A stretch of DNA of 38,587 bases from an uncultured Bacteroidales bacterium. Lineage in GTDB: Bacteria; Bacteroidota; Bacteroidia; Bacteroidales; Bacteroidaceae. Below the pieces are notes generated by a model, which was given only the letters and a program-made list of their open reading frames with translations, made no database searches and was not told the origin of the DNA. Shown here piece after piece: positions 6,562-15,618 of this stretch; position 1 is the stretch's first letter, and each line of letters starts with the position of its first letter. The position numbers and the translations under genes were made by a program. The stretch is from contig CALCYA010000043.1 of the NCBI GenBank assembly GCA_937906165.1, forward strand, positions 1 through 38,587, written 5' to 3'.

Positions 6562-7250
6562 ATAAATAAATTAAATTTATTCTCTCTGTAAAGTGTACTA
6601 TTTGTCAATTTATATCCACTACGATGCCTAATCTTTTCAATAATAGCATTTTTAGCGCTACTTTCGCTATGTCCTCTGTGCAAATATGACATAGCTCCAA
6701 TGAGCAAATCAGCCAATCCCATTAACTCAACCTCATTAGATCTAATCTGCTGTAGTCGCTTTATCATTTCTCTCTTAAAATCATAACTATTATTACAGAG
6801 ATATTCATATAGTTTTTGAACCTTCTCTTGACTACGAGTGTCTTTTATATCAATATATATCGCATATTCTTTGCCTGGTTCAAGAATCGTTTTCAACATA
6901 TTAAAATATGTCTTATAATAAAAATCGTCATGAGTTTGATTAAATGCCTCATGGTTAAGTATTCGTTTGTCCGGAACTACAATAGCCCTAAAATGCAAAT
7001 CGCCATTATCGAAAAAATAATTCACCAAATCAATATAATAATCAAGCTTAGCTGGTGATACTTTATTCCATTTTATTTCTGCATCTATAGCAATACCATG
7101 TTCTGTCTTAATTTCTCTAATCCTATCGAAAATAGCCTTCTTTTTATCATCAGGACAAATAATACCACCAATAACCATTGCAGTACTATTGGCTGCATCA
7201 TTAACAAGATGACAACTTTCATCACAATAAATATTATATAACTGTCCCAT
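6543..7250 (-). CDS. DUF3800 domain protein (RNase H-fold nuclease-like)
   Basis: This 235-residue protein begins with the DUF3800 hallmark YCDES (Asp and Glu near residues 10-11), then MVIGGIIC. Further acidic positions follow: IDIKDTR in the middle and LMGLADLLIGAM near the C-terminal third. These fit the acidic cluster expected of an RNase H-like fold. DUF3800 proteins are frequent in defence islands and plasmids; their activity is largely uncharacterised. It lies 19 bases after hsdM and overlaps the next gene by 19 bases, so it is an integral part of the restriction operon. The acidic residues seem intact. Confidence 0.8.
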   Translation of the reverse strand: MGQLYNIYCDESCHLVNDAANSTAMVIGGIICPDDKKKAIFDRIREIKTEHGIAIDAEIKWNKVSPAKLDYYIDLVNYFFDNGDLHFRAIVVPDKRILNHEAFNQTHDDFYYKTYFNMLKTILEPGKEYAIYIDIKDTRSQEKVQKLYEYLCNNSYDFKREMIKRLQQIRSNEVELMGLADLLIGAMSYLHRGHSESSAKNAIIEKIRHRSGYKLTNSTLYRENKFNLFIWHPQK

Positions 7251-7269
7251 ATCTACAAACTTATAAATT

Positions 7270-8913
7270 TTAGTTGTTAAATTTCAAGCAGTCTAATTGC
7301 TTCATTATCTCAGCCTCTAAACGGTGGCTTTCCTCAAACTGTTGTGTAAGGGTATTCTTATATTCAGTCATGCGTTGGTTGAACTCTTTCTCTGTTATAT
7401 CTACATAATCAATCTTGATATCAAAGTATTGACCGGCAGAAAGAGAATACCCTTTCTCCTTTATCTCATCGCAGGTTACCGCAACAGAGAAGTCATCAAC
7501 AGCCTCTTTATTCAAGAATGTTGTAACGATTCGTTCTATTTCATCATTGCTGAGACGCACTTTTTTTAGTCCGTTAGCATCTTTGTATTCTTCACCTAAT
7601 TTACTTGCATCAATCAGGATAACTTTGTCAGCAGATGCTGATTTATCAAAGAAAAGAACACTTACATTTGTACCAGTATTGGCAAAAACGTTGCTTGGCA
7701 TAGACACACAACCGTACACAATCTTATCCTCTACAATCTTTTGTAGGATATTCTTTTCAATGCCACTCTTAGCTGTGATAAATCCCGTTGGAATAACGAT
7801 AGCACCTTTACCAGTTTTCTTCAATGAATTGATAACGTGCTGTATGAAGCAAGTATAGATTGCCATAGATTCCTTTTTCTTTGCAGGAACATTTGGTACA
7901 CCCGCCCAGAAACGAGCTGGCATAGCGGCTATTTTCTCTCTTGTATCAGAGAAATCCATTTTGAAAGGAGGGTTACTTACCACAAAATCAAACTGACGAA
8001 GCTGTTGATTATCGTCACTCTTGTGATATGGTGCTACCAATGTATCGCCCTGAATAGCATGATCAAGTGACGAAACAAGGCCATTGAGCAATAGATTAAG
8101 TTTCAGCATTTTATTTGAACGCTGAGAAATATCCTGAGCAAAAATAGTACACTTATCTTCTCCAATCTGATGGCTCAATGCCATAAGCAAAGTTCCGGTA
8201 CCAGCTGATGGATCGTAACACTCAATACTATGCAAATCGGAGTTGTCGCCAACAAGCAAACGAGCCATAATGGTTGCAATAGCATGTGGGGTGTAGTATT
8301 CGGCATATTTACCACCGCCTGCGGTATTGTAGTCCTTAATCAAATATTCAAAAATGTTTGAGAAGAAATCGTAATTCTCTACAAACGCCTCTTCAAATGA
8401 GAAGTTGGCTAATTTATCGACTAGCGCACGTGCAAACGGGGCACGCTGAGCACTATCAGTAACAAACTGTGTCAATGGCTCGAATAAAGGTATCTTTGTG
8501 TTTGCTGTAGTCTGTGTAGAGAATATATCGGCATTCAGCTCTGCGATATCCGTCATTGTTGAATCGAATATCGTATCAAAGTCACCCTTGCCTTGCTGGT
8601 TCCAAAGATTGGAAATCAAGTGATATGGTTCAAGCATTGGCACATCAGGGGAAATCGCACTTTGCAAAAGCATACGATCTGTATCTGAAAGTTCGGCATA
8701 AGCCATTTCCCACTTCTCTGCATCACGAATCTTCTTTGCAATATCACTTTTAGCATTCTTGACCTCATATCCAAACTTGTCATTAAGGAACTTGTATAAG
8801 AATACCTGTGTAATAATCTTATACTCGTTACCATCATTGCCCATTCCATAGGTCTTACATGTAGCTTTAAGGGCATCAATGAGTTCGATTGTTTTTTCTT
8901 TAATCGTAGACAT
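7270..8913 (-). CDS. hsdM: Type I restriction-modification methyltransferase subunit
   Basis: This 547-residue HsdM transfers a methyl group from S-adenosylmethionine to adenine within the site chosen by HsdS. An N-terminal helical domain is followed by the approach motif YYTPHAIATIMARLL (about 206-220). Motif I is DPSAGTG (234-240) and the catalytic motif IV is NPPF (314-317). The C-terminal coiled region should bind HsdS. All key motifs are intact. It follows hsdR by 5 bases. The usual hsdS partner is displaced by five inserted genes before the truncated hsdS half at 3740-4297, so the complete HsdS is currently supplied from the + strand gene. Confidence 0.95.
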   Translation of the reverse strand: MSTIKEKTIELIDALKATCKTYGMGNDGNEYKIITQVFLYKFLNDKFGYEVKNAKSDIAKKIRDAEKWEMAYAELSDTDRMLLQSAISPDVPMLEPYHLISNLWNQQGKGDFDTIFDSTMTDIAELNADIFSTQTTANTKIPLFEPLTQFVTDSAQRAPFARALVDKLANFSFEEAFVENYDFFSNIFEYLIKDYNTAGGGKYAEYYTPHAIATIMARLLVGDNSDLHSIECYDPSAGTGTLLMALSHQIGEDKCTIFAQDISQRSNKMLKLNLLLNGLVSSLDHAIQGDTLVAPYHKSDDNQQLRQFDFVVSNPPFKMDFSDTREKIAAMPARFWAGVPNVPAKKKESMAIYTCFIQHVINSLKKTGKGAIVIPTGFITAKSGIEKNILQKIVEDKIVYGCVSMPSNVFANTGTNVSVLFFDKSASADKVILIDASKLGEEYKDANGLKKVRLSNDEIERIVTTFLNKEAVDDFSVAVTCDEIKEKGYSLSAGQYFDIKIDYVDITEKEFNQRMTEYKNTLTQQFEESHRLEAEIMKQLDCLKFNN

Positions 8914-8918
8914 ATTCT

Positions 8919-11900
8919 TTATGATATTGCGTATGTTGCGTTATACTGGTTTATATATTGTTGTGATATTCTCGACTGAATGAATTTGTAATCGTCCATA
9001 TCAGGCTTTATTTGTGGGAACTGATACAAACATCCAGCAATAAGACTCATTACTGTTCGACCAAAATAAGCATCTCGTTTTAGGATGTCATTTCTATCGT
9101 ACACTTTTGAATCGATATCATCCTTTATGATATTAAGGATTACCATGATTTCATCATCAAGGAATGAGAACATAGGTTGCTTGCCCTGCTCTTTTCTCTC
9201 TTGGTTCACTTCACGAATGCGTTTATGAACACGTGCAAATTTCGCATCGCCTTTATACTTCTTCACCAAAGCATTATTGCGTTTCTGTAAATCCTGCAAA
9301 CGTTGAATTATCTCATCAAGAGCTTTGGTTTCTTCATTAAACTTAGCAATGGTGTCTACCACAAAACCATGTTCTTTGAAGCGCTCCATGAAGGCCTCAC
9401 GAAGAGAAATAAACTCTGGATCTTCCTGGTCAAAGTTCTGAGTAAACGATGTGATAGTACGTTGCCATTTTTCTTTTAACTCCACACCGCCAGCAATGAG
9501 TTTCATTTCCTCAGAGCCTATCTTCGAGAAGTTGAACTCAATGTCCATCATAGCCTCGTTGATGAGAGTTTTAGTCTCTTCTCCTAAACCAAAGGCTTCT
9601 TTTTGGTTGATAATGTCAATACGGTGTTGTACCTCAGAAAGAAGTTCCGGCAATTTAGAGATTTCCAGCTTTGCAAACTTTTCTTTCATGTCTTCATCAC
9701 CAAATGTACGGACAATATTAGCCATATTCTTAGCAGCTGTCAGCGCATGCTTCAAGTCAAGCAGCACTGCCTTGTCCTCTTCTGTTGATATTTCTGATGA
9801 GAACTCTTCTGCATTATTATATGAGTAATCGAACAATGTCTGACGAATCTGCTTCATTTGTTCGAGAATCTCCTCTTTATCCTCAATTACTTGGGTGAAT
9901 GTATCGGTAGAATTGCCTTCTCCTGTTTCATCAACATCGTTAAAGCGGTTCAACTCCTGCAAGTATGCTTCGTTGGTTTCTTGGAAATTACGTTTAATAT
10001 CAGCGAAATCTATCAAGAATCCATATCGCATATCCTTGTAAGGGCGATTTACACGTGTGATAGCCTGAAGCAGATTATGGTCTTTTAACTTACGGCCAAA
10101 ATACAAGCGTTTCAAACGAGGCGCATCAAACCCAGTAAGCAACATATTGAATACAATCAGAATATCAATTGTCATATTCTTCTTGAAATCCTTCATAATT
10201 TGCTTACGAGTTTCCTTATCATCCGTATCATGTAATATAATGCCAGCCTTCAATGGGCGGTATTTGCTTTTATAATCAATGACAGGTTCAGCAGCCAACA
10301 AGGTTCCATCTGGCAACTTAAACATTTGAGGTTTCGGCTGATGTTTCTCCCACTCTTCTTGGAATATCTCATACAACCTACGGGCCTGTTCGCTGGTCTC
10401 GCAAATAACCATTCCACCCAATGTTTCATCGCCTTGGATTTTTCGGAATTCTCTAAGGTCAGAAGTGATATATTGTGCTAATTCATTGACATAGTTAGGG
10501 TGTTCAATGATTTCAGACTTTCTGATATCTTTTTTCTGCACTAATGTATCTAACTTGTCGTAAACATCCGATAATTTTTCCTTGTATGAGGTCTCAATGT
10601 CCTCTCTGATAATCTTCAAGGTATAACCGTCTGCAATGGACTTGTCATAATAATATGTATGAAGATAATCTCCAAACACTTTGCATGAAGCACGTTCTTC
10701 TTTCAGTAATGGAGTACCTGTAAGGGCAATTTTAACAGCATCGGTATCGGCTTCAAACAAGTTTGCAAGGAAACAACCGCCTGGCTTGTAACCACGGTGT
10801 GCTTCATCCATAATGAACACTCGTTGCAGATTGGTAGCATAGTCATTTATACGTACCTTTTCTTTATCCTCGGCAAAGCGTTGTATGTTTACAACCGTAA
10901 TTTCAGCTTGTCCACTAACTCCTTGCTGTGCCTGATTATTGCGGAATTGCTCCATTAACTCTGCTCTTGAATTAGCCGTGGATACAACAAGCCCACGTGC
11001 TTCAAATTCTTGCGTTGCTTGTTCCAACAAATCAAGGCGGTCAACAATAAAATAGAACTTGGCAACCTTATTCTGCTTTGCAAAATAATCATTGAGCATA
11101 TATGTCAAGTGGTAAGACAATGCCGTTTTTCCACTACCTTGTGTATGCCATACTACACCTGATGTTACACCTTCGGACAATTTCTGACGAATTGCCAACG
11201 ATGCGAACAATTGCTGGTAACGCATGATGTGTTTTTGGTCGGTAGATTCTATTTTGCCATCCACCTCTCGTTCCATCTTCACATATGCAATACCATATTT
11301 CAGGATGTATAAGAAGCGTTCAGGTGAACACATTGAGGTCAATATTCTATTCGTTGGAGTATTGAAATCAAGGTTTGTCTGATATTCGGGACTTGTGTGA
11401 ATAACTTGACAGTTATAATCACTTAATATTTTCTTTTCCTCTGCAGGGTTAATATCCTTATATACATAATCTCGATGGAATGGAGCAATCTTTTGTTGGC
11501 TGATATTATCCTCTCTAAAACAATTGAATGGAGCGAATGAACGTGCACCAGTACAATAGAATGCACCCTGAATAGGAACAATACCACCTAATGCATCATA
11601 CTCCATATTGTTGGAGAATATCATCAGCTGCGTAATGTTGATAAATCTGCGGAACTTCTTATTTGGGAAACGCTCACGATTCATTCGTGAACTTTCCGCA
11701 ACCATACCGCCATGATTATTTGGTTTCTTTACCTCCACAAAACAAAGAGGTAGACCATTCACGAATAAAGTTATATCAGGGCGAAATTCATCTTGCCCAT
11801 TCTTGCAAGTGAATTCAGCAGTGAAGTGGAAGACATTGTTTTTGATATTCTCAAAGTCAATCAACTTTACAGGAGAAACCGATTTAAGACGATTGTAGAA

Positions 11901-12149
11901 ACCACGTCCTAAATCATCATCGTTCAGTTCCTTCTTTATATCCTTGAACACTTGTAGATATTCACCCTCATGACCAGGATTCAGTTTCTTGAACTGCTCT
12001 TCAAAAACTTGCAAAAGAATATTTGTGTCACCATCATAGATAGTGCCATTCATATCCTCATTGAGTTTACCGAAATATGAATACCCAATTCTAGTCAGAT
12101 GAACCATTGCTGGCATCTGCACCCGTGTTGCTTCACTGAATGCTTTCAT
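8919..12149 (-). CDS. hsdR: Type I restriction endonuclease, motor and nuclease subunit
   Basis: This 1076-residue HsdR cuts unmodified DNA after ATP-driven translocation as part of the HsdR2M2S complex. The N-terminal PD-(D/E)xK nuclease has D125 (RPDITLF) and E139-x-K141 (VEVKK). The SF2 motor follows with Walker A TQGSGKT (336-342), Walker B DEAH (448-451), TGTP (477-480), and later RVNRPY (motif VI). A helical C-terminal region follows. All motifs are intact and the length is normal. Its ATG is separated by one base from the stop of the small XRE regulator gene, so the two are probably translationally coupled. Confidence 0.96.
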   Translation of the reverse strand: MKAFSEATRVQMPAMVHLTRIGYSYFGKLNEDMNGTIYDGDTNILLQVFEEQFKKLNPGHEGEYLQVFKDIKKELNDDDLGRGFYNRLKSVSPVKLIDFENIKNNVFHFTAEFTCKNGQDEFRPDITLFVNGLPLCFVEVKKPNNHGGMVAESSRMNRERFPNKKFRRFINITQLMIFSNNMEYDALGGIVPIQGAFYCTGARSFAPFNCFREDNISQQKIAPFHRDYVYKDINPAEEKKILSDYNCQVIHTSPEYQTNLDFNTPTNRILTSMCSPERFLYILKYGIAYVKMEREVDGKIESTDQKHIMRYQQLFASLAIRQKLSEGVTSGVVWHTQGSGKTALSYHLTYMLNDYFAKQNKVAKFYFIVDRLDLLEQATQEFEARGLVVSTANSRAELMEQFRNNQAQQGVSGQAEITVVNIQRFAEDKEKVRINDYATNLQRVFIMDEAHRGYKPGGCFLANLFEADTDAVKIALTGTPLLKEERASCKVFGDYLHTYYYDKSIADGYTLKIIREDIETSYKEKLSDVYDKLDTLVQKKDIRKSEIIEHPNYVNELAQYITSDLREFRKIQGDETLGGMVICETSEQARRLYEIFQEEWEKHQPKPQMFKLPDGTLLAAEPVIDYKSKYRPLKAGIILHDTDDKETRKQIMKDFKKNMTIDILIVFNMLLTGFDAPRLKRLYFGRKLKDHNLLQAITRVNRPYKDMRYGFLIDFADIKRNFQETNEAYLQELNRFNDVDETGEGNSTDTFTQVIEDKEEILEQMKQIRQTLFDYSYNNAEEFSSEISTEEDKAVLLDLKHALTAAKNMANIVRTFGDEDMKEKFAKLEISKLPELLSEVQHRIDIINQKEAFGLGEETKTLINEAMMDIEFNFSKIGSEEMKLIAGGVELKEKWQRTITSFTQNFDQEDPEFISLREAFMERFKEHGFVVDTIAKFNEETKALDEIIQRLQDLQKRNNALVKKYKGDAKFARVHKRIREVNQERKEQGKQPMFSFLDDEIMVILNIIKDDIDSKVYDRNDILKRDAYFGRTVMSLIAGCLYQFPQIKPDMDDYKFIQSRISQQYINQYNATYAIS

Positions 12150-12150
12150 C

Positions 12151-12354
12151 TTATCTATCTTCTTTATCTGTTATCAAGTCCTTCAAGTCTACATGAAGAA
12201 CTTCTGCTATTCGTTGAAGAGTCTCAAGGTTAGGCTGAATCCTATTGCAAGCATAAGCATTAACCATACTAAAACTTTTATCAATCTGTTTGGCAAGCCA
12301 TGTCTGCGATATTCCTTTTTCGGTTAAAACAGCCTTTATTCTATTCAATTTCAT
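12151..12354 (-). CDS. XRE/Cro-type regulator of the restriction operon
   Basis: This 67-residue protein is almost entirely one Cro/C1 helix-turn-helix domain. GISQTWLAKQIDKSFSMVNA gives the two core helices, followed by PNLETLQRIAEVL. Short regulators of this kind act as controller proteins in many restriction loci. As the first gene of the operon and 1 base before hsdR, it probably controls its own operon. The palindrome at 12386-12398 between this gene and the divergent three-gene unit is the likely operator. Which direction it regulates, and whether it represses or activates, cannot be told from the sequence. Confidence 0.85.
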   Translation of the reverse strand: MKLNRIKAVLTEKGISQTWLAKQIDKSFSMVNAYACNRIQPNLETLQRIAEVLHVDLKDLITDKEDR

Positions 12355-12376
12355 ACAAATTCTTTATTAGATGCTA

Positions 12377-12425
12377 CAAATATAGCGAATAATATTCGAT
12401 AATTGGATTAAAAGTTCTAATTTTG
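12377..12425. promoter_or_regulatory. Divergent promoters with central palindrome
   Basis: On the - strand TATATTTG (complement of 12377-12384) is a -7 box for the XRE-hsdR-hsdM operon. On the + strand TAATTTTG (12418-12425) is a -7 box for the ATPase/STAS unit. Between them, CGAATAATATTCG (12386-12398) is a perfect palindrome with 6-bp arms, placed to act as an XRE operator. Joint control of both units is inference. Confidence 0.6.
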
Positions 12426-12445
12426 TATATCCAATATGTGTATGT

Positions 12446-13531
12446 ATGAAGAAATTCAACAATAAAAAGCGACAGGTCTTGATTAACCACGCAAATAAGG
12501 AGTTCAAACTAAGAGTCCGTTTTAAGGAAATGAAAACAAAGAAAAACAGGCTCTTGCAAGGCTGTAATTTTGAACAAAAAAAGCAGCACCAACTCAATGA
12601 CCATTTTAAGGATTACAAAAAAATTAAAGCGCCCGAAGTTTTTTCGTTGATAGAGAATACAGAGCAAACACTTGGTTTTATTAAATCATTAGAATGTGCA
12701 TTAGGTAGCCGAAAGAAAGTCTTCGTCAATTTAAAAGATGTCAAATCAATCGCACATGGAGCCATTGTTGTTTTATTATCTATAATGACAAAATTCAAGT
12801 CATCAGGAGTTGATTTTAATGGCAATTTTCCAGACTCGTCAGAAGTGAAAAAAATATTGTTAGATTCGGGGTTTTTCAATGAATTATACAAAAATAATGT
12901 TGTGCTAAATTCAAAATATGCGGTGTGTAAGAAACAGATATTTACACACGCAAATAAAATTGTCGATTCAAAACTTGCAGACGAAATTATATCCGAAATA
13001 TCAACAATGATCTGGGGAGAGAAACGCCGTTGCAAGGGGGTACAACGAATCTTTATTGAGCTAATGCAAAACACAAACAATCATGCATCATTAATTAAAA
13101 AAGGAGAACATTATTGGTGGACAACCGCACGTTACGACAAGCAACAGAATAAGGCATATTTCTCTTTCATTGATTATGGAGTTGGAATAATTCAAAGCCT
13201 AAATAATGATAAAAGTGGTAAATTTTACAATATACTGCCTAAAATCAAGAGTATATTTGCACCTGAGAGCAATGCAGAATTGTTAATGTTGTTACTAAAA
13301 GGCGAAATACACAATCAAAAAAGAACATCCACCAATCAATACTATAGAGGAAAAGGATTACCATGTCTGTTTAAGGCTTGTGAAGATAACAAAATATCAA
13401 ATGTGGTTGTTATTACTAATGACGCAAAGGCTGAATACGCCAATAAACAATGTTGTAAATTAAAAAATTCATTTTCCGGTACGTTTCTACATTGGGAATT
13501 GAATATAAATAACCAGAATATAAAATATTAA
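12446..13531 (+). CDS. STAS-like/GHKL-ATPase fusion protein
   Basis: The protein has 361 residues. After a basic N-terminus, residues about 63-150 look STAS-like: KVFVNLKDVKSIAHGAIVVL, then a helix and KKILLDSGFF, as in anti-sigma antagonists. The usual phosphoacceptor position reads AHGA rather than SSG. Residues about 195-350 form a histidine-kinase-type ATPase fold: N box ELMQNTNNHA (205-214), G1 box DYGVGI (243-248) and G2 box GKGL (302-305). No phosphorylatable kinase His domain or transmembrane segment is seen. The next gene, 2 bases downstream, encodes a DUF4325 STAS-like protein. The pair resembles SpoIIAB/SpoIIAA-type partner switching. The true start could be a later Met (residue 29). 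Confidence 0.75.
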   Translation: MKKFNNKKRQVLINHANKEFKLRVRFKEMKTKKNRLLQGCNFEQKKQHQLNDHFKDYKKIKAPEVFSLIENTEQTLGFIKSLECALGSRKKVFVNLKDVKSIAHGAIVVLLSIMTKFKSSGVDFNGNFPDSSEVKKILLDSGFFNELYKNNVVLNSKYAVCKKQIFTHANKIVDSKLADEIISEISTMIWGEKRRCKGVQRIFIELMQNTNNHASLIKKGEHYWWTTARYDKQQNKAYFSFIDYGVGIIQSLNNDKSGKFYNILPKIKSIFAPESNAELLMLLLKGEIHNQKRTSTNQYYRGKGLPCLFKACEDNKISNVVVITNDAKAEYANKQCCKLKNSFSGTFLHWELNINNQNIKY

Positions 13532-13533
13532 GT

Positions 13534-13869
13534 ATGGAAATAAATATTGCACTTGATTTTAGCCGAATACCCGGAGCTAGATATCCAGAAGAGGGAGATT
13601 TTTCAGGCCAAGAGTTTAGACAAACAATTCTTTTGCCTAAATTACAAGAAGCTATTAAAAAACAAGAAAAGCTTACTGTCAACTTAGATGGTACAGCTGG
13701 GCTGGGGACGTCGTTTTTAGAGGAGTCCTTTGGTGGATTGATTAGAGTTGATAAGTTTGATGTTGATTCCTTAAAAAACACTCTTAATTTTATTTCGGAA
13801 GAAGACCCCGATTATATTACGGAAATATGGTCATATATCAATGAAGCCTATGAGCAAGAAAGCAAGTAA
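13534..13869 (+). CDS. STAS-like DUF4325 protein
   Basis: This 111-residue protein matches the DUF4325 (STAS-like) pattern. The N-terminal segment IPGARYPEEGDFSGQEFR leads to a strand LTVNLDGTAGLG, then TSFLEESFGGLIR. The GLGTSFLEE turn lies where STAS proteins carry their phosphoacceptor Ser/Thr, so T or S here may be the target of a partner kinase. It sits between the GHKL-ATPase gene (2-base gap) and the membrane-protein gene (overlap), which supports a functional complex. Family naming is from memory of the motif; its role as an antagonist or sensor is inference. Confidence 0.8.
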   Translation: MEINIALDFSRIPGARYPEEGDFSGQEFRQTILLPKLQEAIKKQEKLTVNLDGTAGLGTSFLEESFGGLIRVDKFDVDSLKNTLNFISEEDPDYITEIWSYINEAYEQESK

Positions 13870-14449
13870 TATTTTATTGGGGATAATAATTTTCTCTATA
13901 GGAGCTTGCTTTGGGGAATGCATTGATTATGGCTATTTTGTGTTATCAAAAGAGGTAAGTATTATCGACGCATTTTCATTGTTTGCAACAATAGGTTGCG
14001 CTATTTATATAGCAAGAATTCTAGAAAAAGAAGTTCAAGATAAAAGAGTAGAGAAAGATTTATACTTAAAAAAAATAGAGCATATTGAGGAACTATTATC
14101 TGCTATTGAAGACGCAATTGACGAGGAGCAACCTTCCTATGGTAGAATTGTTTCATTATATTCAAAATGCAATATTAAACGTCATAAACTGATATCCAAT
14201 CTAAAAAGTCCTACCTCTCAATTTAAGGACATCAATATTTCCACCCAAGAAAAAACGATGTCATTAAGGTTTAGGCTACTTAAACCGCTATTAACAGAAA
14301 CAGCCATAAAACAAAAGGGGAAAGCCGATGTTGTTATTAGTAAATCAAAGGTTAAATATTCAGAGACAAGAAAAGTAGAGATTGCAAAAGAAATAAATAT
14401 GCTCTACGATGATTTGTTTATAATCAAATTAGCAATTAACAACTTTTAG
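13841..14449 (+). CDS. Two-helix membrane protein of the ATPase/STAS unit
   Basis: This 202-residue protein has an alternative start at 13850. Two membrane segments lie at about residues 10-30 (ILLGIIIFSIGACFG) and 42-62 (IIDAFSLFATIGCAIYIARIL). A long charged, helical cytoplasmic region follows. It overlaps the DUF4325 gene by 20-29 bases, so it is coupled to it. No enzyme motif is visible. The arrangement of ATPase, STAS-like protein and a membrane effector or anchor would suit a sensor-to-membrane-effector defence unit, but this is inference from layout. The gap of 100 bases to the Fic gene shows no clear promoter. Confidence 0.65.
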   Translation: MKPMSKKASNILLGIIIFSIGACFGECIDYGYFVLSKEVSIIDAFSLFATIGCAIYIARILEKEVQDKRVEKDLYLKKIEHIEELLSAIEDAIDEEQPSYGRIVSLYSKCNIKRHKLISNLKSPTSQFKDINISTQEKTMSLRFRLLKPLLTETAIKQKGKADVVISKSKVKYSETRKVEIAKEINMLYDDLFIIKLAINNF

Positions 14450-14549
14450 ACACACATACATTTAACACACACTAGGGCGCACGTATTATTGAATTTAGAA
14501 CAACCCCTCATTGCCAGCCTCTTCGCTTTAGCTATACAATATTTAATTT

Positions 14550-15425
14550 ATGACCAAAATATCCATTCGATTTTACAAAGACCGCAAGGTGAGGGCTTTA
14601 TGGGATGAGGAACACAATCATTGGTGGTTCTCCGTCCTTGATATTGTTGGTGCTATTAACCAACAGGATGATCACATAAAAAATCGTAATTACTGGAAGT
14701 ATCTAAAAACCAAGTCAAAGAAAGAAAATAGTGAGTTGGTTAGTCACACTACCCAACTGAAATTGACGGCATCGGACGGAAAAAAGTACAACACCGATGT
14801 CATTAGCCAGGATGGTGTAGACAAGTTGGCAAAGGCTATCCACAACCAACAGGCAATGGCCTTTCTCGATTGGTTTACCTACAGCGACAACACGATTGAC
14901 GGACAGAGTATAAAGAAAGCGTATACTTTGTGGGAAAGCGACCTTGTGGCGGACAAGGATGTAGGTAAAGTAAAATCACTTCAACAAATCCATGCCTATC
15001 TGTTTGGTGGTTTGTATGACTTTTCCGGTCAAATTCGCACGGTGAATATCGCCAAGGGTGGTTTTCAGTTTGCGATGGCACAATTCCTTCCGCAGACACT
15101 CGCAACCATCGAACAAATGCCCGAAACGAATTTTGAGGAGATTGCCGACAAGTATGTCGAGATGAACATCGCCCACCCGTTCAGTGAGGGTAATGGCCGT
15201 GCGACTCGTATCTGGCTCGATTTGATTCTCAAAAAGCAGTTGCAGAAATGCGTTGATTGGAGCAAGATTGACAAGAACGACTACTTGAATGCAATGCAAA
15301 AAAGTATCGCGGACTCGTCGGATATCAAGCGACTTTTGCATTCTGCTTTGACCGACAAAATCAACGACCGTGAAACCTTTATTAAGGGTATAGACTACTC
15401 GTACTACTACGAGCAGGAGGAGTAA
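14550..15425 (+). CDS. Antirepressor-Fic fusion protein (probable AMP transferase)
   Basis: This 291-residue protein has an N-terminal region (about 1-110) like phage antirepressor/Bro-N domains (VRALWDEEHNHWWFSVLDIV; YNTDVISQDGVDKLA). A Fic domain follows, with its complete catalytic motif HPFSEGNGRATR (209-220) and the upstream target-binding flap GGFQFAMAQFL (170-180). Fic enzymes usually transfer AMP from ATP to Ser, Thr or Tyr of target proteins. The motif is intact. I see no clear [S/T]xxxE[G/N] inhibitory helix, so control may come through the N-terminal domain or an antitoxin elsewhere. Neighbours RhuM and the AlbA_2 remnant fit a toxin/defence island. Confidence 0.88.
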   Translation: MTKISIRFYKDRKVRALWDEEHNHWWFSVLDIVGAINQQDDHIKNRNYWKYLKTKSKKENSELVSHTTQLKLTASDGKKYNTDVISQDGVDKLAKAIHNQQAMAFLDWFTYSDNTIDGQSIKKAYTLWESDLVADKDVGKVKSLQQIHAYLFGGLYDFSGQIRTVNIAKGGFQFAMAQFLPQTLATIEQMPETNFEEIADKYVEMNIAHPFSEGNGRATRIWLDLILKKQLQKCVDWSKIDKNDYLNAMQKSIADSSDIKRLLHSALTDKINDRETFIKGIDYSYYYEQEE

Positions 15426-15432
15426 TAATTTA

Positions 15433-15526
15433 CTCGCCATTGGCGAGCAAAATGGAACTTGAAGATTTGCAGAATCAAATCGAGTGTGACATGTTCTCTT
15501 AAGCAAAATGGTCGCCAAAGGCGACC
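15433..15526 (+). terminator. Two GC-rich hairpins after the Fic gene
   Basis: CTCGCC-ATT-GGCGAG at 15433-15447 and GGTCGCC-AAA-GGCGACC at 15510-15526 are compact perfect hairpins. Neither is followed by a strong T-run (only AAAACAAATTTT follows the second), so they may stop transcription weakly or be mobile hairpin repeats. Confidence 0.5.
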
Positions 15527-15618
15527 GAAGTTGACAAAACAAATTTTAAGATGTAAGAAATACTCCTGAATATCAAAGATAGAAAGAAGTTAATGTGTGA
15601 TGACGAGGAGAATCTTAA

